A stretch of 63,850 bases of DNA from Desulfobulbaceae bacterium (GTDB taxonomy: Bacteria > Desulfobacterota > Desulfobulbia > Desulfobulbales > Desulfocapsaceae): NCBI GenBank assembly GCA_011390165.1, contig JAABSV010000021.1, forward strand, positions 1 to 63,850. Reading direction: 5' to 3'. The position numbers and the translations under genes are program-made. A model generated the notes under the pieces. The model ran no database searches, was not told where the DNA came from, and saw only the letters and a list, made by a program, of their open reading frames with translations. This document shows positions 54,155-63,237 of this stretch, piece by piece (the stretch's first letter is position 1; each line of letters starts with the position of its first letter).

Positions 54155-55708
54155 GTGGGATTTGAATTAAAGAAGGAATCCTATACCGGCGGAATTAAAT
54201 CAATTTCCATAGGAAGAGGCGCATCTGCCGTGACCGTTGGTGGTGAGACATGCTACCCTTTTTACACCTTCGAGGGGAGCATGCCCAATAAGCCGATCGT
54301 GGCGATGGAGATTTGGGACATGGCTCCTGAGGATTGGCCGGAACCGGTTATGGCCCATTTTCGCGACGTTATCGCTGACCCAGCCGCCTGGGCGGCCAAA
54401 TGTGTCAATGAATACGGTGCTGACGCCATCGTTGTCCAGTTGAAGAGTATCGACCCTAACGACCGGGATGCCAGTCCGGAATCTGCCGCCGAGACTGTCG
54501 CCAAGGTGCTCGCCGCTGTTTCCGTACCGGTAATTGTCTGGGGCTGCACCAACCCGGAGAAGGATGAGAAGACCCTCAAGTTTATAGCCGAGAAGTGCCA
54601 GGGACAGAACCTGGTTCTCGGTCCGGTGGAAGAGAAGAACTACAAGGGCATCGGCGCCGCCGCCATGGGCTATGGCCACACGTTGATCGCCTCCTCACCC
54701 ATTGATGTCAACCTGGCCAAACAGGTAAACATTCTTCTTGAGAACCTGGGCATGCCCATGGACCGCCTGCTGGTCGACCCGACCACCGGCGGGTTGGGAT
54801 ATGGTCTGGAGTACACCTATTCGGTAATGGAGCGGTTGAATATGGCCGCTTTGATGCAGGGTGACGACAAGCTGCAGTTCCCGTTGGTCAATAACCTCGG
54901 CAACGAAGTATGGAAGTGTAAGGAGGCAAAACTCACTGTCGACCAGGCGCCGCAACTTGGTGATCCGGAAAAGCGGGGCGTGATGATGGAGGCGGTGGGG
55001 GCGGTTTCGTACCTTCTTGCTGGCAGCAATGTCCTGATCATGCGCCACCCCGAGGCGATCAGGATGGTCAAGCAGTTTATTAATGCCCTGGCCGAAGGCG
55101 GGTCACTGGTCGATTCTGCCCCCCTTGCCAAGGTATGTCCTCCGGTGGAGGTGGATTTTGCCGCCTTGGCCCCAACCCCTGACCTGACTATTGCTGAAGA
55201 GAAAAAGGCGGCCGCTCCAGTGGCCAAGAAGGCCGCTCCTGCCACTGCTGCCGCGCCTGCTGCAGCCGCTCCGGCGGCCAAACCGGCCGCCCCTGCTGCA
55301 GCGCCCAGGGAAGAAACTACCACCAAAGCTCCTCCTGCCTTAGATCCGGCCGCCGAAGCAAAAGCGGCGGCTGAAGCAAAAGCCCAGGCAGAAGCTAAGG
55401 CTGCCGCCGACGCCAAGACCAAAGCCGATGCAGAGGCGAAAGCAAAGGCTGATGCAGAGACGAAGGCCAAGGCCGATGCAGCGGCCGCGGCCAAGGCTGC
55501 TGCCGATGCGCTCGCCGCCGATAAAGCACGGCGTGATGAGGATGAGAAGGCGTTGCTCCGTCTGAGAGCCCAAGCGCGACAAGCCGCGGCAGAGGCTGCT
55601 ACCGAAAGTTCTGAAGTTGCCTTGGCTATGACTGCCGATCCTGTGCAAAAAGATCAGCAAGAGAAGATTCTTGACATGTTGGATAGATTCCATCGGAGAA
55701 AACGGTAG
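54155..55708 (+). CDS. acsD: corrinoid Fe-S protein small subunit with long tail
   Basis: 517 aa, GTG start with TAAGGAGG upstream. Residues 1-about 340 are a normal AcsD (delta) subunit, a TIM barrel that holds cobamide with AcsC: PFYTFEGSMPNKPIVAMEIW, GADAIVVQLKSIDPN, LVDPTTGGLGYGLEYTYSVM. From about 347 there is an extra tail: Lys/Ala/Pro-rich (347-400), then about 90 residues of KAAAEAKAQAEA-type repeats likely to form one long charged helix, TolA-like, and a final 40-residue helix ending RRKR. The usual protein is about 320 aa, so the tail is unusual. The frame is clean. Confidence 0.94.
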   Translation: MGFELKKESYTGGIKSISIGRGASAVTVGGETCYPFYTFEGSMPNKPIVAMEIWDMAPEDWPEPVMAHFRDVIADPAAWAAKCVNEYGADAIVVQLKSIDPNDRDASPESAAETVAKVLAAVSVPVIVWGCTNPEKDEKTLKFIAEKCQGQNLVLGPVEEKNYKGIGAAAMGYGHTLIASSPIDVNLAKQVNILLENLGMPMDRLLVDPTTGGLGYGLEYTYSVMERLNMAALMQGDDKLQFPLVNNLGNEVWKCKEAKLTVDQAPQLGDPEKRGVMMEAVGAVSYLLAGSNVLIMRHPEAIRMVKQFINALAEGGSLVDSAPLAKVCPPVEVDFAALAPTPDLTIAEEKKAAAPVAKKAAPATAAAPAAAAPAAKPAAPAAAPREETTTKAPPALDPAAEAKAAAEAKAQAEAKAAADAKTKADAEAKAKADAETKAKADAAAAAKAAADALAADKARRDEDEKALLRLRAQARQAAAEAATESSEVALAMTADPVQKDQQEKILDMLDRFHRRKR

Positions 55709-55743
55709 CTTTTCAGCACCTGAAAGCAGACCATTTGTCACTC

Positions 55744-55775
55744 TTGAGATACGTGTTCTAAATTGGTTATCTCAA
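55744..55775 (+). other. hairpin between acsD and acsA
   Basis: Perfect 8-bp inverted repeat TTGAGATA/TATCTCAA with a 16-nt loop, followed by eight As and the acsA ribosome site. No T-run, so not a terminator on the plus strand. Confidence 0.6.
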
Positions 55776-55800
55776 AAAAAATTTGAGGAGGAACCTCGAT

Positions 55801-57828
55801 ATGGCAGAAGTAACCAGCAAAGTAGACAAAGTTGCAAAATTCGCAGATCCGATGGCAGCGTCCATAGAACCGTCCACTCAGGAAATGCTGCGGCGCGCTC
55901 AGCAATTGAACATCGAGACAGTCTTTGATCGCGCTGTTACCATGAAACCCTGCGCCATTGGTCTCCAGGGTATCTGCTGCAAAAACTGCGCAATGGGTCC
56001 TTGCCGTTTGCCACTACCCAAGGATGGCATCCAAGGTGAAGACACTCGTAAGGGTCTTTGTGGCGCCACCGCCAATACCATTTGCGCAAGAAACTTCGTT
56101 CGGATGATTGCCGGTGGTACAGCTGCCCACTCGGATCATGGTCGTAACGTTGCTGAAACCTTTCTGGCTGCCGCGAAAAAGCAGACCAAAGACTATACCA
56201 TCAAGGATCCGGCCAAACTGATTCAGATAGCTCCGTATTTTGGGGTTGCCACAACAGTTGAAGTTGATGGAGTTGTCAAGGACCGTGACATCTATGAGAT
56301 TGGCGTGGCCGTTGGCGAGGCCGCTATCAGGGAATGGGGTAAGCCCAGCGGTACCTTGGCCTATCTCAAGCGAGCACCGAAACCTCTCCAGGATAAATGG
56401 GAGGCTGAAGGTGTCATGCCTCGAAATATTGACCGCGAGATCGTCGAATGTATGCATCGAACGACCATGGGTGTTGACCAGGATTACAAAAACCTGATGA
56501 AGCAGGGCGTGCGAACCTCTCTCGCTGATGGCTGGGGCGGAGCGATGATCGGCACCGATCTCCAGGACGTATTGTTCGGCAGCCCGACGCCGCTGCAGTC
56601 CGAGGCCAACCTCGGGGTCATGAAGGCCGACCACGTCAATATCATTGTCCATGGGCACGAGCCGCTTCTCTCGGAGATGATCGTTGCTGCAGCCCAATCA
56701 CAGGAAATGATTGAATATGCCAAAGCCAAAGGCGCCAAAGGTATTCAGCTTGGAGGCATTTGCTGCACCGCCAACGAGATTCTGCAGCGCCATGGTGTTC
56801 CGCCGGCAGGCACTTTCCTCCAGCAGGAACTGGCAATTATCACCGGAGCCTGTGACGCGATGGTCGTTGACGTGCAGTGTATTTTCCAAAACCTGGCCAA
56901 CGTGGCCAAGTGCTTCCACACCAAACTGATTACCACCCATCCCATCGCCAAGATGGAGCAGGATAATGTGGTTCATATCCAGTTTGATGAACATCATGCC
57001 ATGGAAGACGCTATCCGTATCGTCAAAATTGCTATCGATAACTTCCTAAACCGTGGGGCCGAGGTAATGATTCCCCGCCATAAATCGGTACAGATCGCCG
57101 GTTTTGGCGTCGAATCAATCAAATATCATCTGGGCGGCAGCTTCCGCGGCGATTACTTCACCCTTAATGACAATATCATCAATGGCCGCATCCGCGGTAT
57201 CGCCGGCGTCGTTGGCTGTAATAACGCGCGTACCAAACACAATGAAGAGCACATCACCCTGATCAAAGAGCTGATCAAGAACGATGTTATCGTTTTGACC
57301 ACTGGCTGTAGTGCCATCGCCTGTGGTATCCATGGTCTGCTCACTCCGGAATCGGCGGCAGTCTATTGCGGCCCGGGACTTGCCGAGGTTTGCGAAACTG
57401 TCGGAATTCCGCCGGTACTGCATCTCGGTTCCTGCGTTGATAACAGTCGAATTCTCCTGGCGGCCACGGAAGTGGTCAAGGCTGGTGGGCTTGGCAAAGA
57501 TATTTGTGATCTGCCAGCGGCCGGCAGTGCCCCTGAGTGGATGAGCGAAAAAGCCATTGCCATTGGACAATACTTCGTAGCTTCAGGTGTCTACACAGTC
57601 TTCGGCTATCATATGCCGCTCGAAGGTGCGCCGGTGTTCAAGGATTACCTCTATAAGGAAATGGAGAATATCTACGGTGGCAAGTGGGATTGTGAACCAG
57701 ATCCGATCAAACATGCCCATAAGATGATCGCCCATATCGACAAGAAGCGCAAAGAACTGGGCATCGACAAGGCCCGCGACCGCGTTCTCATGGATATGGC
57801 CGACCGTCAGGCCCTCGGCATGGAATAA
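55801..57828 (+). CDS. acsA: CO dehydrogenase catalytic subunit
   Basis: 675 aa from the ATG at 55801 with AGGAGG upstream. Interconverts CO2 and CO. N-terminal cluster cysteines: C51, C59, C60, C63 and C68 in MKPCAIGLQGICCKNCAMGP, then CGATANTICARNF. C-cluster ligands are seen as HGHEPLLSEM (His), GGICCTANEIL (Cys), GVVGCNNART, TTGCSAIACGIHG and HLGSCVDNSR. Length matches the AcsA of bifunctional CODH/ACS. Immediately followed by acsB, its complex partner. Confidence 0.97.
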   Translation: MAEVTSKVDKVAKFADPMAASIEPSTQEMLRRAQQLNIETVFDRAVTMKPCAIGLQGICCKNCAMGPCRLPLPKDGIQGEDTRKGLCGATANTICARNFVRMIAGGTAAHSDHGRNVAETFLAAAKKQTKDYTIKDPAKLIQIAPYFGVATTVEVDGVVKDRDIYEIGVAVGEAAIREWGKPSGTLAYLKRAPKPLQDKWEAEGVMPRNIDREIVECMHRTTMGVDQDYKNLMKQGVRTSLADGWGGAMIGTDLQDVLFGSPTPLQSEANLGVMKADHVNIIVHGHEPLLSEMIVAAAQSQEMIEYAKAKGAKGIQLGGICCTANEILQRHGVPPAGTFLQQELAIITGACDAMVVDVQCIFQNLANVAKCFHTKLITTHPIAKMEQDNVVHIQFDEHHAMEDAIRIVKIAIDNFLNRGAEVMIPRHKSVQIAGFGVESIKYHLGGSFRGDYFTLNDNIINGRIRGIAGVVGCNNARTKHNEEHITLIKELIKNDVIVLTTGCSAIACGIHGLLTPESAAVYCGPGLAEVCETVGIPPVLHLGSCVDNSRILLAATEVVKAGGLGKDICDLPAAGSAPEWMSEKAIAIGQYFVASGVYTVFGYHMPLEGAPVFKDYLYKEMENIYGGKWDCEPDPIKHAHKMIAHIDKKRKELGIDKARDRVLMDMADRQALGME

Positions 57829-57880
57829 TCGATATCACCGTATACGACGATATTACTCATCTACACATAAGGAGCAAAGC

Positions 57881-60094
57881 ATGTCAAGACTAGTAGCATT
57901 TGCCGCTATTCAGGGTGGTTACAAGGTTGTATCGCAAGTCGAGGGGGAATTGGAGAAGGCCCTCCAAACCTATGATGCCAGCACCAAGATCGGTTTTCCC
58001 AATACCGCCTACTACCTGCCGGTTATCTATTCGCTGACCGGTATCAAGTGCGAGACTCTCGAAGATCTTAGAAAGCCGATGCAGTTCGCCCGCGGCCTGT
58101 TGCCGCCGCACATCAAGGGCAGCAACCATCTCCCCTATCTGGGGCCACTCCTTGATGCGGGGATGGCTGGAATTTTCGCCTACGAGGTGAAAGAGGCTCT
58201 GCGTATTCTGCGTGAGCCGGATTTCTATGTCGACACCGAAGATCCGGATATCGATGCCGGCAAGATTTGGGTCGGACCTGCCAATGACATCATTCTCCGC
58301 AAGCGCGGCGTCGAGTTTGTCGACGGCTCGGCCCCCGGCTTCGCCGCCATCGTAGGTGCGGCGCCGAATGCGGAAATCGCCAAGATGATCGTAGAAGATT
58401 ATCAAAGGAAAAATCTCTATATCTTCTGTGCCGCCAACCACAACGGCAAAACCGTCATCGAGCAGTGCCTCGAGGCCGGCGTGCAGATCGGTTGGAATAC
58501 CCGTATCGTCCCCTTCGGTCCGGATATCTCTTCGGCGGTCTTTGCCCTCGGGTTCGCCAACCGGGCGGCGATGGCCTTCGGTGGCGTGCAACCTGGCGAT
58601 TACCGACGGATGCTGCTGTACAACAAGAACCGGATCTTTGCCTTCGTCAACGCCCTGGGCGATGTCGGCACCGAGTGGGCGGTGGCGGCGGCCGGCTGTG
58701 TCAACTGGGGTTTCCCGACCCTTGCCGACACCGATATTCCGGAAATTCTCCCCACCGGTATCTGCACCTACGAGCATGTGGTGGCCAATGTCCCCCATAA
58801 CGAAATCTGCCAGAAATCGGTGGAGGTGCGTGGCCTGAAGATCAACGTCACCGAGATCGACATCCCTCTGGCCTTTGGTCCGGCCTTCGAGGGGGAACGG
58901 GTGCGCGGCGGCGACCTCTTCGGCCAGATGGGCGGCGGTAAGAGCCAGTGTACCGAGTTGGTGAAGATGGCTGAGATGAGCCAGATCGAAGACGGGAAGG
59001 TTACTGTTATCGGTGAAGACATTGGCGATATGAAGCAGGGTGACGTGCTCCCCCTGGGCATCTTCGTGCAGATTGCCGGTCGCGAGTTCCAGACCGATTT
59101 CGAACCGATCATGGAACGACAGATCCACCACCTGATCAACTATATCCAGGGGATCATGCATATTGGCCAGCGTGATATCTCCTGGATCCGGGTGAGCAAG
59201 GCTGCGGTGGAAAAGGGCTTCACCCTGAAGCACATCGGGGTTGTTCTCCACGCCAAATTCCACCAGGATTTCAAGAAGATCGTCGACAAGGTCCAGGTGA
59301 CCCTCTATACCAATAAGGAAGACGTCGACAAACTGACCGCCACCGCCCGGGCCGAATACAAAACCAGGGACGAGCGGGTTGACAAGATGACCGACGAAGA
59401 TGTCGACACCTTCTACTCCTGCAGCCTCTGCCAGTCTTTCGCCCCGAGCCATGTCTGTTCGGTGAGCCCGGAGCGGACCGGCCTCTGTGGCGCCTACAAC
59501 TGGATGGACTGCAAGGCTTCTTTCGAAATCAACCCCACCGGGCCGAACCAGCCGATCAAGAAGGGCAAGGTCCTTGATCCGGTCCTCGGCCGTTTTGAAG
59601 GGGTTGATGAATTTATCAAGATCGCCTCCAAAGGGGCGGTCGAAACCTACAACTTCTACTCCTTGGTGCAGGCGCCGATGACCACCTGCGGCTGCTGCGA
59701 GTGTATCGCCGCCATGCTTCCCGCCTGCAACGGGATCATGACCGTCGGTCGTGACTACACCGGTGAAACCCCATCCGGGATGAAGTTTACCACCCTGGCC
59801 GGGGTGATGGGCGGTGGGGCCTCCTCGCCCGGTTTTGTCGGCCATTCCAAGTTCAACATTACCCAGAAGAAGTTCATCCTTGGCGATGGTGGGCTGTTAC
59901 GGATGGTGTGGATGCCAAAGGTGGTCAAGGATGAAATCCGTGACCGCCTCAACGCCCGCGGTAAAGAGATGGGGGTTGAGAATTTCGCCGAAATGATCGC
60001 GGACGAGACAGTCGGGATCACCGAGGACGAGATCCTGCCCTGGCTCCAGGAAAAAGGCCATCCGGCCCTGAGCATGCCGCCGCTGATCGGCTAA
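57881..60094 (+). CDS. acsB: acetyl-CoA synthase (CODH/ACS alpha subunit)
   Basis: 737 aa, full-length bacterial type with the N-terminal CODH-docking domain. AAGGAG upstream. Builds acetyl-CoA from CO, the methyl group on AcsCD, and CoA. A-cluster ligands: C514, C517, C526 and C536 bind the 4Fe-4S cube (CSLCQ, HVC, GLC), and C603-G604-C605 binds distal nickel, with C517 bridging to the proximal metal; the spacing equals that of the Moorella enzyme. Phosphate/CoA region FGQMGGGKSQCTELVKMA. Followed by a strong hairpin at 60102-60157. Confidence 0.97.
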   Translation: MSRLVAFAAIQGGYKVVSQVEGELEKALQTYDASTKIGFPNTAYYLPVIYSLTGIKCETLEDLRKPMQFARGLLPPHIKGSNHLPYLGPLLDAGMAGIFAYEVKEALRILREPDFYVDTEDPDIDAGKIWVGPANDIILRKRGVEFVDGSAPGFAAIVGAAPNAEIAKMIVEDYQRKNLYIFCAANHNGKTVIEQCLEAGVQIGWNTRIVPFGPDISSAVFALGFANRAAMAFGGVQPGDYRRMLLYNKNRIFAFVNALGDVGTEWAVAAAGCVNWGFPTLADTDIPEILPTGICTYEHVVANVPHNEICQKSVEVRGLKINVTEIDIPLAFGPAFEGERVRGGDLFGQMGGGKSQCTELVKMAEMSQIEDGKVTVIGEDIGDMKQGDVLPLGIFVQIAGREFQTDFEPIMERQIHHLINYIQGIMHIGQRDISWIRVSKAAVEKGFTLKHIGVVLHAKFHQDFKKIVDKVQVTLYTNKEDVDKLTATARAEYKTRDERVDKMTDEDVDTFYSCSLCQSFAPSHVCSVSPERTGLCGAYNWMDCKASFEINPTGPNQPIKKGKVLDPVLGRFEGVDEFIKIASKGAVETYNFYSLVQAPMTTCGCCECIAAMLPACNGIMTVGRDYTGETPSGMKFTTLAGVMGGGASSPGFVGHSKFNITQKKFILGDGGLLRMVWMPKVVKDEIRDRLNARGKEMGVENFAEMIADETVGITEDEILPWLQEKGHPALSMPPLIG

Positions 60095-60101
60095 CCCCGG
60101 G

Positions 60102-60157
60102 CGCTGACTCAGGAGACGTCCTCCCCGTTTCGACAAACGGCGGGGAGGGCGTCAGCG
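60102..60157 (+). other. strong hairpin between acsB and acsC
   Basis: A long stem: outer CGCTGAC/GTCAGCG, alternatively GACGTCCTCCCCG/CGGGGAGGGCGTC (13 pairs with one G-T), and an inner tip CCGTTT-CGAC-AAACGG. No T-run follows and the acsC ribosome site begins about 15 nt later. It probably acts at RNA level (processing or stability). Confidence 0.75.
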
Positions 60158-60188
60158 GTTGTGTAATTCACATTAGGAGATAACTCTC

Positions 60189-61529
60189 ATGGCGTTAACT
60201 GGAATTCAGATTTTCAAACTCCTGCCAAAAACCAACTGCAAGGAGTGCGGGGTTCCCACCTGCTTGGCCTTTGCAATGAACCTAGCCTCGGGGAAGGCAG
60301 AACTCGAATCCTGCCCCTATGTGTCCGACGAGGCCAGAGCGCAACTGGCCGAGGCCTCTGCCCCACCGATTCGCCCGGTTGCCATCGGTAAAGGGGTACG
60401 GGCTGCCAAGACCGGTGGTGAAACGGTCCTCTGCCGGCACGAAAAGACCTTTTACAACCCGACCCTCTTTGCCGGAACAGTGACAGCAGACCGCAGCGAG
60501 GCGGAAGTGACCGCCCTGCTCAAGTCCTGGAACGCCCTGCAGTACGAGCGGGTTGGCCTCAATCTTCGCCCCGAACTGGTGGCATTGAAAGATGTCAACG
60601 GTGACGGGGTGGCCTTTGCCGCCCTTGCCAAGTTGATAGCGGAAACTTCCGAGTTCAATCTGGTCCTGATGAGCGACAGTGTCGATGTGCTCGCCGGGGC
60701 GGTGGCCACAGCCGGTTTCAAACGCCCGCTGCTTTATGCCGCTACTGCCGCCAATGTCGATGCCCTGGGCAAACTGGCCCTGGATAACGAGTTGCCTCTG
60801 GCGGTGAAGGCCGACTCGGTGGATGGGTTGATTGCCCTTACCGAGAAACTGGCCGCCATGGGTCTTAAGGACCTGGTCCTTGATTCTGGTGCCCGGGAAG
60901 TGAAGCAGGCCCTGGAAGATCAGGTGGCGATTCGCCGGGCCGCCCTGAAAAGCGGTAACCGATCTCTTGGCTTTCCGACCATCACCTTTCCCTGTGAAAT
61001 GGCCGGTACTGTCGAAATGGAGGGGCTTATTGCCGGGATGTTTGTCGCCAAGTACGGTGGTATCGTCGTTCTTTCGCAACTGACCACCGAGGTGATCTTC
61101 CCCCTGCTTCTCGAGCGGCTCAATATCTTCACCGATCCGCAGCGGCCAATGACGGTGACCGAAGGGATCTTTGAGATCGGAACTCCGGATGAAAACTCGC
61201 CGGTACTGGTGACCACCAACTTTGCCCTCACCTACTTTATTGTCTCCGGGGAGATCGAGGCGAGCAAGGTTCCCGCCTGGCTGCTGATCAAGGATTCCGA
61301 GGGGCTGTCCGTACTCACCGCCTGGGCCGCCGGAAAATTCGGTGGTGACGATGTCGGTGCCTTTGTGAAGAAAAGCGGGATCATGGATAAGGTCAAGCAT
61401 ACCGAATTGATCATCCCCGGCTACGCCGCCGCCATCGCCGGTGATATCGAAGAGGAACTCCCCGGTTGGACCATCATCGTTGGTCCCCGAGAAGCGGCCC
61501 ATCTCGCCGGCTTTCTGAAGGGCCGGTAA
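60189..61529 (+). CDS. acsC: corrinoid Fe-S protein large subunit
   Basis: 446 aa; AGGAG upstream. N-terminal 4Fe-4S domain with C17, C20, C25 and C42 (CKECGVPTC and SCPYV); TIM-barrel middle (about 80-315); C-terminal cobamide-binding part (about 320-446: GSGI-free region PGYAAAIAGDIEEELPG and IIVGPREAAHLAGFL). Carries the methyl group on Co between AcsE and AcsB, together with AcsD. Confidence 0.96.
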   Translation: MALTGIQIFKLLPKTNCKECGVPTCLAFAMNLASGKAELESCPYVSDEARAQLAEASAPPIRPVAIGKGVRAAKTGGETVLCRHEKTFYNPTLFAGTVTADRSEAEVTALLKSWNALQYERVGLNLRPELVALKDVNGDGVAFAALAKLIAETSEFNLVLMSDSVDVLAGAVATAGFKRPLLYAATAANVDALGKLALDNELPLAVKADSVDGLIALTEKLAAMGLKDLVLDSGAREVKQALEDQVAIRRAALKSGNRSLGFPTITFPCEMAGTVEMEGLIAGMFVAKYGGIVVLSQLTTEVIFPLLLERLNIFTDPQRPMTVTEGIFEIGTPDENSPVLVTTNFALTYFIVSGEIEASKVPAWLLIKDSEGLSVLTAWAAGKFGGDDVGAFVKKSGIMDKVKHTELIIPGYAAAIAGDIEEELPGWTIIVGPREAAHLAGFLKGR

Positions 61530-61654
61530 GCTGCCGACCACCACCGGGTGGCGGTGGTCGGTGCCACGGCACCACTGCTGTCAATTGTCCGGCCAACTGC
61601 CGCCCGGTGTTCTGTTCCAGAGAAGCAACCGACAAATTTAACAGGGAGAGAACT

Positions 61655-62545
61655 ATGATTCTATTTGGCGAAAGCCTCAACGTCATTTCCAAAGTGATCG
61701 GTAAGGCCTACCGGGAGCGTGACCCGAAGCCGATCCAGGAAGAGGTCCTCGAGCAGCAGAAGCTCGGCATGGACTACATCGACATCAATCTCGGTCCGGC
61801 CAAAAAAGACGGTCACGAGTTGATGCCATGGGTCTGTCAGGTGGTGCAGGAGGCGGTACCCAATATGCCTCTGCTGCTCGATACCTCGAATATCGCCGCC
61901 ATTGAAGAAGGTTTGAAGGTGTTAAAACCGGTGGCCAGGCCCCATATCGTCAATTCGATCATGGCCCGACCGGAGCGCTACAACGCCATGCTGCCGATGG
62001 CCGCCAAATACGAGGCGGATATCGTTGCCCTCATGTGGGGACCGGACGGGCTGCCAAGAGACGAGAACGAACGCGCCGCCCTCTGCGTCGAACTGCTCTA
62101 TGCGGCCAATGAGGCCGGAATTCCCAACGAGAAAATCTGGGTTGACGGGATCGTCACACCGGTGAATATCCAGCAGGCGCAGTGTGTTTCCCTGCTCAAT
62201 TTCCAGATGATGCTGGAAGATATCGCCCCCGGGGCCATGTCCACCTGCGGCCTTTCCAACATCTCCAATGGTCCGCCGGTGCAGCTGCGACCGATCCTCA
62301 ACACCACCTACATGGTGATGCTCGGCCGATACGGGATGAAGGCGGTTATCTCCGATCCCCTCGACACCAACCTCACCGCAGTTGCCAAAGGGCAACGACA
62401 GGATATCGTCGATGTGGTCTACCAGGCCATGGACGGTACGGCCCCGGATCTGGCCAGCCTGCCGAAAGAACTGGCCGATTATGTGAAAACTGTGCGGGTG
62501 ATCAACGGCGAAACCCTCTTCTCGGACTCCTATCTCGATATTTAG
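61655..62545 (+). CDS. acsE: methyl-THF:corrinoid Fe-S protein methyltransferase
   Basis: 296 aa from the ATG at 61655 with GGGAG upstream; the open frame before it is not part of the protein. Pterin-binding TIM barrel: DYIDINLGPAKKDG, LLLDTSNIAAIEEGL, IVNSIMARPER, MWGPDGLPRDENER (Asn/Asp contacts to folate) and CGLSNISNGPPVQLR. Passes the methyl of 5-methyl-THF to Co(I) on AcsCD. Followed by a clear terminator. Confidence 0.96.
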   Translation: MILFGESLNVISKVIGKAYRERDPKPIQEEVLEQQKLGMDYIDINLGPAKKDGHELMPWVCQVVQEAVPNMPLLLDTSNIAAIEEGLKVLKPVARPHIVNSIMARPERYNAMLPMAAKYEADIVALMWGPDGLPRDENERAALCVELLYAANEAGIPNEKIWVDGIVTPVNIQQAQCVSLLNFQMMLEDIAPGAMSTCGLSNISNGPPVQLRPILNTTYMVMLGRYGMKAVISDPLDTNLTAVAKGQRQDIVDVVYQAMDGTAPDLASLPKELADYVKTVRVINGETLFSDSYLDI

Positions 62546-62570
62546 CTGCTGAGGTTGTCTCCACAGTGGG

Positions 62571-62606
62571 AAAGGCCCCGACCGAAAATGGTTGGGGCTT
62601 TTTTTT
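62571..62606 (+). terminator. intrinsic terminator after acsE
   Basis: Stem GCCCCGACC/GGTTGGGGC (nine pairs, one G-T; flanking AAAG/TTT can extend it), loop GAAAAT, then eight Ts. Confidence 0.93.
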
Positions 62607-62751
62607 CGTTCTCTCATTTGTAATCGTTCTCCAGTACGCAGCTCTGGCCGTCAGCCCTGATCTGAACCGGTTCATCCAGTGTACCAGGTTCCATCAGGCT
62701 GGACACCCAGCTTCAGTCGCTCAGTGAAATGGTCTGACGGGACGAAAATGG
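62607..62751 (+). other. gene-free segment between two terminators
   Basis: 145 bp with no supported gene and no obvious promoter, bounded by the acsE terminator and another strong one at 62752-62779. It may encode a small RNA, or be the remains of a lost gene. Confidence 0.35.
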
Positions 62752-62779
62752 GGTGCTGGAAAACCGGCACCTTTTTTTT
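62752..62779 (+). terminator. second intrinsic terminator
   Basis: Stem GGTGCTGG/CCGGCACC (eight pairs, one T-G), loop AAAA, then eight Ts. Confidence 0.9.
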
Positions 62780-62887
62780 GCCGGCAAGAATGGTTACTCC
62801 TCTTCACCAGTTGAAAGGGGTAGTGGTGGCAAGGCGATGCAAAGGGTAGCTGCCGGAGAGGAATGGAAATAAGTACAAGGAGAAGTG

Positions 62888-63172
62888 ATGACGGAAAACA
62901 CGCACAGCACGGGATGGGTCTATGTTTTTGTCTGTGAACCCGGGCCAGAAGAGACCTTTCTGGGACTGTCTGATGAGGATGAGCAACTGCATCTCCTTCC
63001 GGCCTTCCGCAGCCGGGAGGATGCCAACGACTGTTTCCTCAATCTTCCCAGGGAGAAGGGCAAGAAATACGAGTTGCAGGCGGTCCATCTGGATGAACTT
63101 GTGGCCACCGCGGAGGGAAATGGTTTTACCGTTACCCTGGTCGATGGAGAGGGAAAGATTGTCAGGGAATAA
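62888..63172 (+). CDS. small conserved protein of the CODH/ACS cluster
   Basis: 94 aa from the ATG at 62888 with AAGGAG five bases upstream (a GTG one codon earlier is less likely). Soluble, mixed alpha/beta: WVYVFVCEPGPEETFLGLSD, LHLLPAFRSREDANDCFLNL, KKYELQAVHLDELVATAEGN. I recall a similar protein in CODH/ACS clusters of other Desulfobacterota, but its job is unknown. Placed between two terminators' end and cooC, probably starting a new transcript with cooC. Confidence 0.75.
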   Translation: MTENTHSTGWVYVFVCEPGPEETFLGLSDEDEQLHLLPAFRSREDANDCFLNLPREKGKKYELQAVHLDELVATAEGNGFTVTLVDGEGKIVRE

Positions 63173-63237
63173 GCCAATGCACCGTTGCTGGCCGACGCTG
63201 ACAGAAGAGGAATTGGCAAGAGAAGAGGGGAAAAAAA

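Noticed and set aside
57890..59845. Very long open frame (651 codons) antisense to acsB
   Set aside because: It mirrors the codon bias of acsB, has no ribosome site, no domain I recognise, and acsB itself is certain. Similar antisense frames at 60282-61544, 4657-5802, 26004-26999 and 28609-29328 were dropped for the same reason.
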